Positions 20,242 through 32,290 of a stretch of DNA of 64,000 nt are shown piece after piece; the stretch's first letter is position 1, and the number at the start of each line of letters is the position of its first letter. The DNA is from Nemophila menziesii. Its lineage: Eukaryota; Streptophyta; Magnoliopsida; Boraginales; Hydrophyllaceae. The stretch lies in contig JARWIR010000011.1 in NCBI GenBank assembly GCA_029959085.1, positions 12,711,840 to 12,775,839 of the forward strand, read 5' to 3'. Below the pieces are notes generated by a model that saw only the letters and a list, made by a program, of their open reading frames with translations, had not been told where the DNA came from and made no database searches. The position numbers were made by a program, and so were the translations under genes.

Positions 20242-21639
20242 ACTTTTGAGTTTGGGGTGGGGTTTGTTGCCTCATCCCAATTTTTTGTGTTTCACATGCT
20301 TTTCAGAAAAAAATAATTTAGGGTTGCGTTTGACTGTAGAGTATTTTAAATGCCCCCATCAAGCATGCTTTTCATGAATTTATGATAGAAAATAGTTGAC
20401 TTTAAGAGTTAGTGTAAAACGCACTTAGACTGCATGCAAATATGAAGTAATTGATAGGAAGAATTAATGAACAATGCAAAAGAAGTAAACTTGTTCTTAA
20501 GGATAATGGGTGGTTTGTAGAACGTGAGATCTAAATGAGTGGAGAACCCACTTAGGTATGAACTAGAGGCAAGCTGTGTAGATAGGAAAATGATAGAGGC
20601 AGTTCTTTGTTAGCCCTTTGAATCCTTTTTGGCTTTCTATCCCTGAATTAATTATATCCTTCTTAGCCAAATTTTTAGCCTTTAAGTCTTTCTTTTGTCG
20701 CCACATTATAAGCCAATATCCCTTTAGATTGTTAGGCATGACCATATGACCCGCACTTAAATCACGATCCTGAGACTTCCTGTCTTGAGCTTGAGTTTGG
20801 GGTGGTGGGTCCACTATTATGGGAATATCATTGGGTTGGGATTTTTGAGCTTATTGATTAAGCTCATTCTATATATTGATGATGATTCACAGGTTTATGA
20901 TATTGTAACCCTTTGTCGAGATAATAGTGAATGAAAAAGAAGCTATGAGCTAAAGTTATGAAAAGGCATAATTTATGAAAAAAATATAGCATGATATCTC
21001 GAACATAAAAAAAAAAGTCATAGCTATACAAAAGAAAAAAAATTAGCTATTTATTTGAAAAGAATATATATTCGGACCGGCAAAGAGGAATTTTTAAGTG
21101 AATCATCCTTAGTGCTTATTGGGTTAATTTGGGGACGCTACATTAGCATGTGAAATGGGTTGAGTGAGAACGTATTCGAGTGCAAACTCAAGCTCTTGGA
21201 CAGTTTGTTGATGGTAAGTGAGGAGAGAGCCAAAAGCTCACTTCAAATTTACCAAATATACATACCATACCGTCCTTAAGCCTACGCTAAAACCGTAAAG
21301 ACCTCATGATTCTTACATACACAGTGAGTTAATAGGGAGTATGCTAAGTGGAGCGTTCAAAGCAAGTAAAGATCGAGGAACACCCTATAGCCACCATCTT
21401 GAGATAAGTAATAAGCGTAACCTTCTAGCATTGTGAAATTAGTTTTGGATTGATATTATTTTGTATTTGATTTTGCATGATAAGTGTATGTGTATATTAA
21501 TTCCTAGAGTAGACTATATGAGATTTGTTTTAAGTTATGCTTTGGGAATATTTTCTAGATTCTACCTGCTGCGTTCACCTAAAAGGGTCTTGTTTTAATT
21601 TTACTTTGTCAGGACGACAAAGGTTTGAGTTGGGGGTCT
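20242..21639 (+). other. Element B 3' untranslated region
   Basis: No gene is present. It aligns by eye with A 14538-15929, including the conserved blocks around CATGACCATATGACCCGCAC (about 20736) and GTGAGGAGAGAGCCAAAAGC (about 21219). The palindrome pair that A has at 15260 is absent; A/T-rich repeats occupy that spot. PPT-like tracts lie at 20248, 20793 and 21627-21639. Confidence 0.75.
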
Positions 21640-22190
21640 TCATGTCTCCCTATTTGTTCTAAATATTATCCCTCTAAAATATCATTTTAGGTGAATAATT
21701 GACTTATTAGCTAGACTTTTATGCATATTTCGTCATATTACACTTTCTCCCCTTGGAATTAGACTATTTGCATTTTTAGAGCTTTTGTGCGTTACTTTGA
21801 TTATTTTTAAGTGCAAAGTTAGTATGTTCTTAAATTTCAATGCAAGGTGTAGAAGTGAGAATTATAGTCTTAGATTATTTTTAGTGTGTTAGGAAGTATT
21901 TGAGTCGAGTTTCTTATTTTAGAATGCACTTTCCTATTTCTAGTCTTAAATTATTGATTTATTATTTTTAAAGCATATGCGGTTTTATTTAATGTGAAGC
22001 TTTAAAAGATATATGGTAATTAATTAGAGACCAAGTCAAGTCTAAGAAGGAATGGAATGAGATTTACATGGAAATAAGAAGATTAAGGAAAGATATATGC
22101 AAAGAAGGAAAAGATAAAGCTGACTTATGAATCTGAAATTCCAGCCACGTTTCAAAGACGGGTACATAACTTAAGATTGGCTAGGAATCG
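21640..22190 (+). repeat. Element B 3' LTR, truncated
   Basis: It starts TCATGTCTCCC (a mutated TGATGTCTCCC) directly after the polypurine tract. From about 21740 it matches the LTR at 50640-52333 (ACTTTCTCCCCTTGGAATTA). Recognisable homology ends near 22190 in the middle of U3, so the rest was deleted or replaced. The terminal hairpin is degenerate. Confidence 0.7.
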
Positions 22191-23767
22191 TTGGGATTTA
22201 TTTTCTAATCTTTTAAATATTTTTTTTTGGAAGTTTTCCAAGTTTGCTAAAAATTGTACTAGAACTGGATCCAATTACAACTACCATATTATATTATAGT
22301 TACAAAAAGAATACTATTATTTTTACAAGCCAACAATATGGTAGTTGTTACAAATTTGTAATTCTACAAGTATAACATTATACATTACGACTACAAATAT
22401 TTCTAGAAATATAAAGTATACTAGAAATTAACTAAAAATAACATTAGAAAAACATCCCGTATTTCAACTCAATATCAATTCAGCTGGTCATATAATATGT
22501 GAATTTTGAGATAATAAAAATAATTAAAATAAATTTTTTTTCTATGTTAATTTTTGTTCCTAGCAATCCAAAATGTACACAATTGGGTTTTGATGAAATT
22601 TACTCACAAGACCAAGGAATTTTGAATCTACAACTCAATAATATTATTTTCATATATTTGTAGGATGGCCCTTGAGTTATTGGAAGCATAAATCTCGACC
22701 CCATACTGTGCAAAATAGGGGTGTTGAGCAGAAGATTTAGGAAAAGGAGAGAGAAGTAAAAATGTTCAGTAGGCGACTCTCGTGAATATGTAATAAATCT
22801 ATAACAAATGCACTTTTAGTAAAAAAAGGTAGTAACTTTATTGTATTGCCTAGGATTACACGAATAAATAGCCTTTATTATTTCCTTAAAGATATCAACA
22901 TATTTGAGATATGAATTAACAAAATTCACTACAAAAGTTGCTTGGATTCTTATGATTAGCCATTTGTATTATATCTATAATCTAAATGTATGCATTATCA
23001 TGATTCATCATACTCATAAATACTGAAACCTCCTTATATTGTTATATAAACAAATAAGAGTTTACGTTATTTTATCATGTACGATGATATGAAATTTCGT
23101 ATTACATCATAAACTTAATATTGTTATAGCAACGGGACTTGTCAGGTACCCAACGATATCATATATGAACAAATGAGTACCCATAGTTTCAATTTGAACG
23201 GCCTTATGGGTACCTATCTGTCATTTTCCAAATTATTTTAGTATTCCCTTTTTTTTCTTTTTGTTCTTACTTCGCCATGTAGGCATTTAATATTAAATAG
23301 ACTAGTAAATACCAATGGTTGGACAAAAATGAAATATAAGGTATATAAATGTATAAATAAATAATATAGGATCTTATCTTTCAATTTCCAGAATAGTAGG
23401 TACCTGGTAGGTCATTTTTTCTTATAAACAGTGAGGCAAAAGTTTTACTTTTATCCCACGTAACCATAACCAGATAGATAACTTTTTGTTTTCTCATCTC
23501 ATACATCGTATTCATTGACTCCAATTGATGTGATATTTGAATTTTAATAGTTTAAATAACAACATAATACTCCAAACATTATTAATTAAATGAGGACAAA
23601 CATTTTGACCATATGCATGAAAAAGACTGCAATGAAGATATTTAAACAAAAATATTGATCCAAGGGTCAAAGAGCGCTGCTAAAATGACAAATAATTTTA
23701 CAAAATTGGTGAAAAAAATGCATCACGTGTCTAGATAGTAGCTACAAACAACTTTAGAAAAAAGAAT
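22191..23767 (+). other. AT-rich DNA without recognisable gene
   Basis: No ORF longer than about 60 codons, no TE protein homology and no clear repeat family is visible. It may be old intergenic DNA or a decayed element. Its right edge, AAAAGAAT at 23760-23767, is the target duplication of the next element. Confidence 0.5.
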
Positions 23768-25084
23768 AAAGTAAACCCCCCTTTATCCACTGTACTATAG
23801 GCCGATTGACTACTTATCCCCTACTAATTAAAACACGACAGTTTACCCCCTATACTAAGTTTTTGTGACTTGTGACCCCAGTTAACGGAATCCGTCAAAA
23901 ATCGTCGTTAGTTGGTCACTTGTTGGTCATGTGCACGGTTTTCGTGACAGTTTACCCCATGTACTAAGTTTTTGTGACATAAAGTGTTCTAAAAGGTGTT
24001 TCTTTGGAGACTCGCAAAAGATAGATTACCCACAACTTACAACTTAAACTAACGGGGTTTATCGGTGTCTCAAGAGTGTGGAATATACGTTACGGGGGTG
24101 GAAGAATTACATTTCTTGATAATGGAATGTGCAGTACCTAAAATGTATGGAAGGTATTGGGTGATAAACACCTACAGAAAGCTCGAAATGAGTAGCATGC
24201 ACTTTTTTGCAGACATGGCTGAGTGCACAGCTGTATTCTAAATTGAGCAAAATCCTCAGCCAACAAATTCATCTTGGACTCCATTGCATCCAGTTCATAA
24301 ACGTAATTTTTGATTTTACACAATAGCCCATGAATTATCAAACCACTTCATTCACCCATCGTCTCATTCAACCAAATGAAGAACTTGTAATCAATCAAAC
24401 ATCCCAAATACATAAACTTGTAAAACCTCCTACCTAGAATCGCGTCAGACCAAAAAAGTGTGTACCGTAGATAATTTCCTACACCTGCAATATGGAACGC
24501 GAGAAAACAACAAGCCCACACTGTGGGTGATCTAGGGCCAACTCATTTCTGAATAATAGGGCTTACTACATATTAGAATTCAGTTATGAACTCAGCCATA
24601 TCTGCACGGAAGTGCCTGCTGCTCATTTCGAGCTTTCTACATGTGTTTATCACCTAATACCCTACATACTTTTTACCTACTGCACATTCCGTTACAAGAA
24701 ATTTAAATCTTCCACCTCCAGAGTGCATATTCCACCCTCACAAGACTCCAATAAACCCCGTTTATTTAAGTTGTAAGTCGTGGGTAATCTATCTTTTTTG
24801 CGAGCCTCCAAAGAAACACCTGGATTTTTTAGAACACTTTTGCTTCCAAATCGAGGGGGTAACATGATAAAATGTCACTAAAACTTAGTACAAGGGGTAA
24901 AATGTCAAAAAAAACGCGCACATGACCAGCACGTGACCAACTAACGACGATTTTGACCGATTTGATTAAGTGGGGGTAAAGAGTGCCAAAAACTTAGTAT
25001 AGGGGTAAACAGTCGCGTTTAAAAAAGTTAGGGGCTAAGTAGTTAATCGTCCCATAGTACAGGGGGTAACAGTTGTATTCACTC
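23768..25084. mobile_element. MULE-like element with long terminal inverted repeats, copy 1
   Basis: The left arm (23768 to about 24245) and the right arm (about 24550-25084) are inverted copies. Both carry, for example, the motifs GATAGATTACCCAC, ACGGGGTTTAT and GGTGATAAACAC reading inward. An 8-bp direct repeat, AAAAGAAT, flanks the element (23760-23767 and 25085-25092), as expected for Mutator-like transposition. There is no transposase. The centre and the arms hold a zf-GRF gene fragment on the minus strand. A second, 5'-truncated copy is at 52334-54679. Assignment to MULEs rests on arm length and duplication size. Confidence 0.65.
24348..24520 (-). pseudogene. zf-GRF zinc-finger fragment, copy 1
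   Basis: Read on the minus strand, the frame gives FWSDAILGRRFYKFMYLGC and then DYKFFIWLNE before TGA at 24348-24350. The pattern SWxxxNxGRRFxxC...FFxW is the GRF zinc finger found in plant nucleic-acid-binding proteins and transposon-captured genes. Here the Asn is Ile, one zinc Cys is Phe, and the N-terminal Cys pair is lost (copy 2 retains CRC). Further downstream on the same strand, 24138-24341 encodes a coil-like piece (ELDAMESKMNLLAEDFAQF) that could be the original C-terminus. It is a decayed passenger of the inverted-repeat element. Confidence 0.6.
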
Positions 25085-26077
25085 AAAAGAATGTGCACAA
25101 TTTCAACCAATCTGGACAATGATGCATTGTAATACATATTTAATCTCTCAAAGAAGGCAAGCGTATAAAAATGATCTATTTGCATTAGACACACCTACCT
25201 GATACAAAAAGAATTAACGAGAAAATACGATTAAAAAAGTCTAAGGTTGTAATTAAATGATCGATTGTGGCAATACTTATGTCAGCGTCCAAGTGCGGCG
25301 AATCAGAATTTTCTCCATTCTTGATACTTCAGATAGCCAATAAACTAGGATCCCATTTGTCCTAATAGTAAATTGAACACTATCTATAAGAAAATTGATG
25401 CCACTATGGTGAAATCCAAAATAATTCCCAAATGGTGTTTTCCAACGAGCAATTGAAATACTCCAAATGCCTATAAGAAGAAAAATTGGTTTTCCAACTC
25501 ATACCCTCAAGATATAACGCCGTCACTATCAAGAACATGAAGGAGCTAGGCTTGATTTTCCAACTCATACCCTTCCTCATCCTGCACCTTCTTTCTTTTA
25601 TGGGTCATCATTCTGGATTTTTCAAACATAAGTTGAAAAAACGTGTCTTGATATTCTAAGTGGACAATAATTTGGAAAATTATTTTTATTAAATTTACAT
25701 TAATTTTGGAACAAAGGTAGTAAATGGTTAGGGTTCTTTTTAGTTAATTTTTATTTCATGGTATTTTTTTAAAAATTTGTAAAGAAATATTGAAAATGAA
25801 TTTTGTTTTTTTGTCTTTAGTTGGTAGTAAGATTCAATTTTTGGTCTAATCCCTAGTTTGGTGTGTCCACATAAAGTAATTCTCTAAAAAATTGAAATCT
25901 GGATGTGTTCGTTTGAAATCATTATATATTTTACATTTTATATTATGACATTTTATATACATATAAACAGTTGTACCACTCTAAGTTTAATATTTTAAAA
26001 AATAAAAAATCTCTTCAAAAGTCAGCAGCAGTGGTTTGTTTTCTAGTAAAAATTCATCTCTCATTAGGAACTAGGTA
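25085..26077. repeat. Duplicated segment, copy 1 (right flank of the MULE-like element)
   Basis: This DNA matches 54680-56182 at high similarity by eye. Compared with copy 2 it lacks about 530 bp (corresponding to 55083-55610, which hold the NF-YB fragment) and instead has a short repeat of TTTTCCAACTCATAC. The copy continues after the LINE at 41713-41843, where it matches about 56183-56305. Confidence 0.8.
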
Positions 26078-26940
26078 GGTAAAATTCACGCTCTCTCGCT
26101 TCTCTCATCTAGGTCACGATTTCTCCTCAAACGGTTTGGGTCCCTTCGACTTCCTCATCACATTTGTGGTGGGTTCTAACGCGTGTGTAACGTACACACG
26201 CATCACTTTCTCTTTCTTTCTTGGAATGGGGGCCTCGTCTGATGGAAAAATAGGGCAAGGAATAGGGTTGTCTAAATATAAATTGGGAAAAAAATTTCAA
26301 CCGGAAGCAAGTGATGATAATTGGCCAAAAAATAATCGGAGGGTTTATTGTTGAAATCAAAGCTAATGATGAGAGATCTCTAACAGATCTGAAGTTTTTC
26401 TTTGATCTCCCCAAAACTCACCTCTTCACAGACCTAAAAGCTTTGAGTTCCGAGGTAAGAAATATAACGACAAATGGGTTTTATTATTTTGGCTTTCTTT
26501 TTGTGCAGATGATAGATTGGACAAGTAGAAACGTAACATCGGGGAGGTGAAGGGTTGAACAGAAGCGTGGGACTAAGGCACACTGTGGGTGGTTAATTAA
26601 GAAGAACTTCTGCAAATTGGGGTTATCAATACTAATTATGACATTAGGTAATAATGAGGAGAGAAGGAGTAAGGAGAATAGCTGCGCAGCAGACCCTTAC
26701 ATTACCCAAGATGCTCGAAGATCCCACCTACCAAAGATTAGCGTGCTCAAGAAGAATAACAAAGAAGCCAAAGTAAGCAGCCTGTTTATATGCTAGAAAG
26801 GTAAAGAGGTACCATCAAACTTTCTCTCCTCTCGCTTCTTCTCTTGTCTCCTTTTCTCTCCCTGTTATTACACCTTAATCAATTCTTTCCGGCCATTTCT
26901 CAGTTACCACTTTCTCAATTTCGTTTTTCTGTCTAGTCCT
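26078..26940 (+). promoter_or_regulatory. LINE 5' leader
   Basis: This is about 860 bp between the target duplication and ORF1. It has short non-conserved ORFs and a C/T-rich end (TCTCTCCTCTCGCTTCTTC) before the ORF1 ATG. In L1 elements the internal promoter lies in this region. I see no specific factor site. Confidence 0.5.
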
Positions 26941-27832
26941 ATGGTTTTGTTTCTTGTGTTCGCAAAACTTAGAATGGCTACAAGAGATTTTCATGCCCTA
27001 CCTATAGTACCATTAACTGATCACAAAGCTAGGAAGTTGGGGGTCATAAACATTGGTTCGAAAGCCAGGTTAGCTGAAAGCATGAAGGAAGAGAAAGCCA
27101 TATTACTAAAGGCGATTGGTGACTCCTCAATATATGCGGTTCAACTTAGGAAGTTCATCGAGGATAGGTGGGGAATTCAAGGACATTACAGACTCTCAGA
27201 GGTGAAAAATAACATGTTCGAACTAGAAGTGTTTAATGAATGGGAATTCAAGCGTGTCTGGGAGATGAGGCCTTGCATTTATCAAAAACTAAACCTCAGT
27301 ATGACTATCTGGCCTCAAGTGGTGGACTTCATGGATCTTGTTACAGACTACTCATCAATCTGGGTACAAATAAGGGGGCTCGCATTTAAACAAAATAACA
27401 TCAACACAGTGAGAGCTCTTGAAGAATGTTTAATAAAGATTGAGGCGGTGGATTTTCCTACAACGCAGAACTGTGATATTAAGATATTAAGGTTTCGCGC
27501 TAAGATCAATACAAAATTTCCCCTACCTCCTAGTACATATCTCTACCAAGAGGAAGGGGCAGCTTGGGTGGAATTCCAGTATGAGAACATGGGGCTTCTT
27601 TGCTTTATATGTGGAAAGATTGGGCATCAGTATGGTGATTGTCCTATTAAGATTATCAAGCAAGTGGAAGATATCGATGAAAGTAGGAAGGTGTCTTGGA
27701 GCATAGACAACGTGGCAAAATTCCCTTATTTCAATCCTATTTACGGGTTACATATAAAAGTGAATGGTGAGTTTATTAATTATCAATACAGTGATAAAAC
27801 TGTTAAGAATGCAGGTCCTAGCTATAGGAGTA
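26941..27832 (+). pseudogene. LINE ORF1, first part (DUF4283 and CCHC knuckle)
   Basis: It is open from ATG 26941 (a second ATG at 26974 starts MATRDFH) to the insertion point of element C. Residues about 45-190 fit the DUF4283 domain of plant LINE ORF1 and related proteins (SSIWVQIRGLAFKQNN). They are followed by a CCHC knuckle, CFICGKIGHQYGDC. ORF1 protein binds the LINE RNA. The reading continues after element C at 36793 in the correct frame once one copy of GAGTA is removed. Two stops lie further on, so the gene is dead. Confidence 0.85.
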
Positions 27833-29390
27833 TGGTGGTCCTTTGTGTGTTCTAAAATAAATGCAAATGTAAATCGAACCACAACCGCAAGTGTACGGTT
27901 GTCCCAAGTAGTATAACTGATATTACAGATTCATTCCAAGGACGGGATGGTTGACTACAATGCTTATCTATTAATGATTGATGCCCTTATGAAAACAAAT
28001 AAAGGTAAAATGTTTGTTTGGTTTTGTATTAATTCTAAATAATTGAAAGACAAATATTAAAATGCAAATAAAAGCCAAGACGCAAATAAAATGATGTAAA
28101 ACGCAATATGAGAAGTAGCACTTGAGAACGCAAGGATCCTCCCAATCCTATTTCCTAACTTATGTTGTTTAAGGGCTAAATTGGTCAATTACAATGGTCG
28201 GGATTCTAAATTCCTTATACCCCCGTCAGGGTGGACTATAAGGCGATCCTAGAGTGTCACTAGTCCCGTCAGGGTAAATATGATCCACTTTTGGATGTTT
28301 AAGTTTTATTACCTCATTGGCCCTAAAATTAGCTAAGTTCGTCAGAATCAATAGCTTCTATTTTAGATTAAATAAATATTTCCGTACCTAAACCCTCCGT
28401 CAGGATGGTCCAATCGCCACTAATTGGAATAGCCTAGATACTAACACCTGTTCTTAGTTAGCTACTCCAAAAACAGTAAATAATCTCAATTTATTGAAAA
28501 GAGTAAAAGACCTAATTTAATTTAATTTAACAGAAACCCAACTTCAACATTCGTAATTCAATAAGACTGGGATTCACCCATTAATTGTTCTCAAGCACTA
28601 TGAATTGTTTAGCTAATATTAAAAAGAAAAACTAAATTAAATGTAAAGGAATTCATATTGATTACAAAATTAAAGATAAGAAAACCTAATTTCCGGAATA
28701 GGAATGACTACGAACGGAGATATAGACCCTCTCCAGCTCTTGTAGCTTCTTCTTTCTTCCTTCTGTTGCTTCTCTCTGGTGTTTAATCTTGTAGAATGTG
28801 AATTGTGTCAAAAATAGAAGTCCAGACCTCCTTTTATAAGCATAAAAACGGATTAGGGCTTGGACCAGAAAATAAAACACTAATTAAATGTCCAAGCCCA
28901 AATTCTAAGCCCAAAATCCCGTAACTGCTGATACACCTTCACTAAAATGGCTTTTCCCGATGCGTTATGACTCCGATTGACCTCATTCCAGTTGCTAAAG
29001 TTCTGTAACTTGATAAGGAATGATTTCTCTTCAAAGGTCAGCGGCTAAATCATCGCTTAAGCACATCGAAATCAGCAATCTATGGCCTGGAAAATGGATT
29101 TTCAGCTCTAAAAATAATATCTTCGGGATTTATCTTCAAGTCTTGACACTAATTCACGATCTTTGACTTTCTCCTCGGATTCCTCTCCTAGCTAACATCT
29201 AAAACCTGTAAACTTTTCACTAAAAATACCAATATTACGCGCAAAAGTTTAATAAATTAAAAATGCTAGAAATAAACAGGGAATTCCGGATTATTGCATA
29301 TTTAGTCCAAAAGTCTATCAAATTAATTAAATAAGCACCAAAAATGATGTCTCCCAAGGGTCGAAAATAAGAACAATTAGGGAGACATCA
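27833..29390 (-). repeat. Element C 3' LTR (1558 bp)
   Basis: On the plus strand it begins TGGTGGTCC and ends GGGAGACATCA, followed by the polypurine tract (29391-29403, minus). The minus-strand TATA box TATAAAAG is at 28831-28838. The self-complementary LTR start lies at about 29345-29390. CCGTCAGGG motifs lie near 28224, 28267 and 28397. Confidence 0.92.
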
Positions 29391-31096
29391 AGACCCCCAA
29401 CTCAAACCTTTGTCGTCCCGACAAAGTAAAACAAAACAAAGGGGTAGAAGTAAGCGTATAAACAAGTAGAAGCTAGCAAATAAACCCTAAAGCAATTCTC
29501 AAAAAAAATCTCATATAGCAAACTCTAGAAACAAATATACACATACATCTAAAATGCAACATCAAACATAAATAATCTCAATCATAAAATTAAAGTTGCA
29601 AAGCTTGAAGGTTACACTTGTACTCATCTCTGTATGATGGCTATAGGGTGGTCATTAATCCTAAATCGCTTTGAACGCTCCACCTAGTATATTCCCTATT
29701 AACAGAATCATAAATTCACTATGCACTTAGGAATCACGAGGTCTTTACGGTTATAATATTGGCTTAAGGACGGGTGTGGATGTATATTTGGTAAATTTGA
29801 AGTTAGCTTTTGGCTCTCTCCTCACTTACCATCGACAGTGTCCTCGAGCTTGAGTTAACGCTCCAAAAGATGTTCTCACTCACCCATATACGCAACAATT
29901 TAGCGTCCCATGTCTACCCACTATTAACAAGATGATTTTCAGAAAGATTCCACTTTGCCGGGTGTTTTATTCATATGTATTTTTCTTTCTCTTTTCTTTT
30001 CTCTTTTTTTTTGTACAGAAGCAAACCGGGTTCCCGGTTTTGACGAATCCGGGTTCCCGATTCCTACTGTATGAATTTTCAAAAAATTTCATTTTTTTTT
30101 CTTTTTCATTTTTCTTCATTCCCGGCAAAGGGTTACAAGTATATATCATCTGCAATTGTGCTACAATACAAATCACATCAATCCCAACCCATTAAATTCC
30201 CCATAAGTGGTCCCACCACCCCAAACTCAAGCTCGAGACATGTCTCAGGATTGTGATTCAAGTGCGGGTCATATGGTCATGCCTAATAATCTAAGGGATA
30301 ATGGCTTATATCGTGGCTACAAAGAAAAGGCTCAAGGCTCAAAGTGGGCTAAGACGGATAATAATTAATACAAGGGAGAGAAGGCTAAAAGGTTACAAAT
30401 GGCTAACAAAGAACTGCCCCTATCATTTTCCTAAGTACATAGCTTGTCTTTAGTTCATATTTAGGTGGGTTCTCTACTAATTAGGATTTCACTTTCTACA
30501 CACCAAACATATTCCTTAAGTACAAGCTTACTTCATTTGCATTGTTCATTAATTTTTCCTATTAATTACCTATGTTTGCATGCAATTCTAAATGCGTTTT
30601 ATATCAATCCCTAAGGTCCACTATCTACTATCATAGATTCATCAAAAGTATGCTTAAAGGGATATTTAAAAATTTCTACAGTCAAACGCAACTCCGAAAT
30701 TCTTTTATTGAAAGCAAATAAAGCAAATAACACATAAAAACTGGGATGAGGCAACGAACCCCACCCCAAACTCAAAAATGAGTCGTGTCCCCACGACTCG
30801 AAAAGACTCAAAGCAATAAAATAATCTACACTAAATGAGAAGGGATAGAAAACGTATCTTAACCAGCGCGAGGCTGGTTGTCGGTGTTGCGTCCCTGAAC
30901 TTTATCTCGCGTCTAGACATTGTAAGTTGTGCTTTGAACACATAAAGTTCAACCTGTTTGTAACGTTTCCCAAAATAGCGCACCTCGTATCCTGATTCTC
31001 TTCCAACACCTTGATTTTCGATTCCAACTCATCATCGGATCATTTTCTTCCTCACTTTCAGGTTCCTCAATCACTTCTCTCTTCTTAGGATTAGCT
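29391..31096 (-). other. Element C 3' untranslated region
   Basis: It is homologous to A 14471-15929. PPT-like tracts lie at 29391-29403, 30216-30228 and 30759-30773. A palindrome pair lies at 30026/30049 (23 bp apart). The hairpin is at 30780-30799. At about 30850-31040 is the reversed C-terminal coil of ORF3 (an ELESKIKVLEENQ-like reading), now out of frame with its start. No complete gene is present. Confidence 0.75.
30780..30799 (-). other. Conserved hairpin with GGGA loop (element C)
   Basis: On the minus strand it reads GAGTCGTG-GGGA-CACGACTC, identical to the element B copy. It is again followed on that strand by a GAGTTTGGGGTGGGG tract (30759-30773). Confidence 0.7.
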
Positions 31097-31237
31097 TTAA
31101 TTTTTAACCTCTTCAGTCTTGTGTTTGCAACGCGAATTAGGAATCTCAATAGCTTGTTCTTGAATAGCACCAAAAGTGTTTCTATTTCTTGGAGAATTCC
31201 TTCGATAAGCACACATGAAAACGGTTTTGATAGGCAT
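31097..31237 (-). pseudogene. Element C ORF3 remnant
   Basis: ATG 31237 follows GAGTTTGGGGTGGAAAGAG exactly as in element A ORF3, and 46 codons follow. IQEQAIEIPNSR matches the A ORF3 N-terminus (SQEQAIEIPDSR). A TAA ends the frame at 31097-31099. The whole central conserved domain is missing: an acidic EEPESEEEND-like stretch is joined within a few bases to the C-terminal coil. So C has lost the ORF3 domain as well as most of pol. Confidence 0.75.
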
Positions 31238-31623
31238 CTCTTTCCACCCCAAACTCAAAACTTCAAATAGTGAGAAGCTAAGGCTTAGAACTTTGATGTT
31301 TTGAGGCTTAAGACTTGAAGATTATGGTGGAATATGAGATGGGTAAAGGCTAATTGATGTGTGGGAAGAGGGAAATGGATTTTATTTGAAGCTTGGATGA
31401 AGAACAAGTGGAGAAAAGTGGGAATTTCATGGTGATTTGGATAGGAGATGAATTGATTGTATGTTATTGTGGTGGAAGAGGGGTAGGATTTGATATTGTG
31501 TGGTTGTAGATAATGATTTTCAGGAAATTCTGGGTTTTTGGGAGTGTTTTTGGAGGCTGGGTTAAAGAAAGAGGTAAAAATATAGGGCTAAAAAGCTTCA
31601 AACGGCCCTGTCACAGATGCAAA

Positions 31624-32055
31624 CCGGGTTCCCGGTTCCGCGTCGCTGTGACGGCGCGGAAAAAATAAAAATACTCTTTTTTTTTTTTTTACCTCGAGAC
31701 GCACCAAAACGCTAGACCCCAAGACGCAGGGTCAGAAATTCTACTCGCCGAAACCGGGTTCCCAGTTCTGTGGAATGCGGGTACCCGGATTTTCTCGATG
31801 GCGCGAGTCAAGATGCGCCAAAGCGCAGGACCCCAAGACGCTGGACCAGAGAATTTCACCACTTACAGCTCCGAAACCGGGTACCCGGTTTTGCCAAATA
31901 CGGGTTCCCGGTTTTGTGTCGATGGCGCGAGTTAAAACGCAGCAAAACGCAATCACCAAGACGCTGGGTCAGAAATTTCCAGAAGTTACAGCACCAAAAC
32001 CGGGTTCCCGGTTTTGCGAAACCGGGTTCCCGGTTTTGCGAAACCGGGTTCCCGG
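31624..32055 (-). repeat. Palindrome-pair array, element C
   Basis: The cores CCGGGTTCCCGG and CCGGGTACCCGG lie at 31624, 31754/31777, 31877/31900 and, as a triplet, 32000/32022/32044. Spacing within groups is 22-23 bp. The triplet is a perfect 22-bp tandem repeat. The intervening sequence (ACGCTGG, GATGGCGCGAGT) is the reverse of the element A repeat. ORFs 31741-31959, 31770-32117 and 31775-32206 only translate it. Confidence 0.9.
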
Positions 32056-32290
32056 TTTCTCCTGGACATCCAACCTATTTTTCTCCTATTTTCGCCTCAT
32101 CGACCCCAAACTCGTGACCTTTTTACCCCTGAAATCATCAAAAACAACCACCCTTCCTCATTTCTTAATAATAAACACTAAAATTACGAAAATCAAACTA
32201 ATCTGAATTGCAAAAATTTAAAAACTTAGCTAATATACAAAGAATTGGCTTTTGTTTAACGTCGTTAAGCTCGACGGGTTACCTCATTCA

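Larger units (their letters stand above)
1973..22190 (+). mobile_element. Element B: Athila-like Ty3/gypsy retrotransposon, 5' part missing, split by nested insertions
   Basis: B is the outer host of this nest. Its pieces are RT (1978-2918), RNase H (4427-4714), integrase (17504-18864), an untranslated palindrome region, a short third ORF (19709-20167) and a truncated LTR (21640 to about 22190). The pieces rejoin exactly once the solo LTR (duplication GCAAG) and element A (duplication AATAG) are removed. Its 5' LTR and gag lie beyond the copia insertion, outside the window. Gene order protease-RT-RNase H-integrase-ORF3 and PPT GAGTTGGGGGTCT place it with Athila-like elements. Confidence 0.85.

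Noticed and set aside
23080..23250. GGGTACC-containing inverted motifs as another palindrome module
   Set aside because: There are only two loose copies about 70 bp apart, without the pair geometry or CCGG arms.
26127..26550. Short ORFs on both strands upstream of LINE ORF1
   Set aside because: They overlap each other in the LINE leader and show no domain, so they are most likely chance readings.
31624..32055. A CRISPR-like repeat-spacer array
   Set aside because: The repeats are 12-bp palindromes in pairs inside a plant retrotransposon UTR. The spacers are themselves repeated and there are no cas genes.
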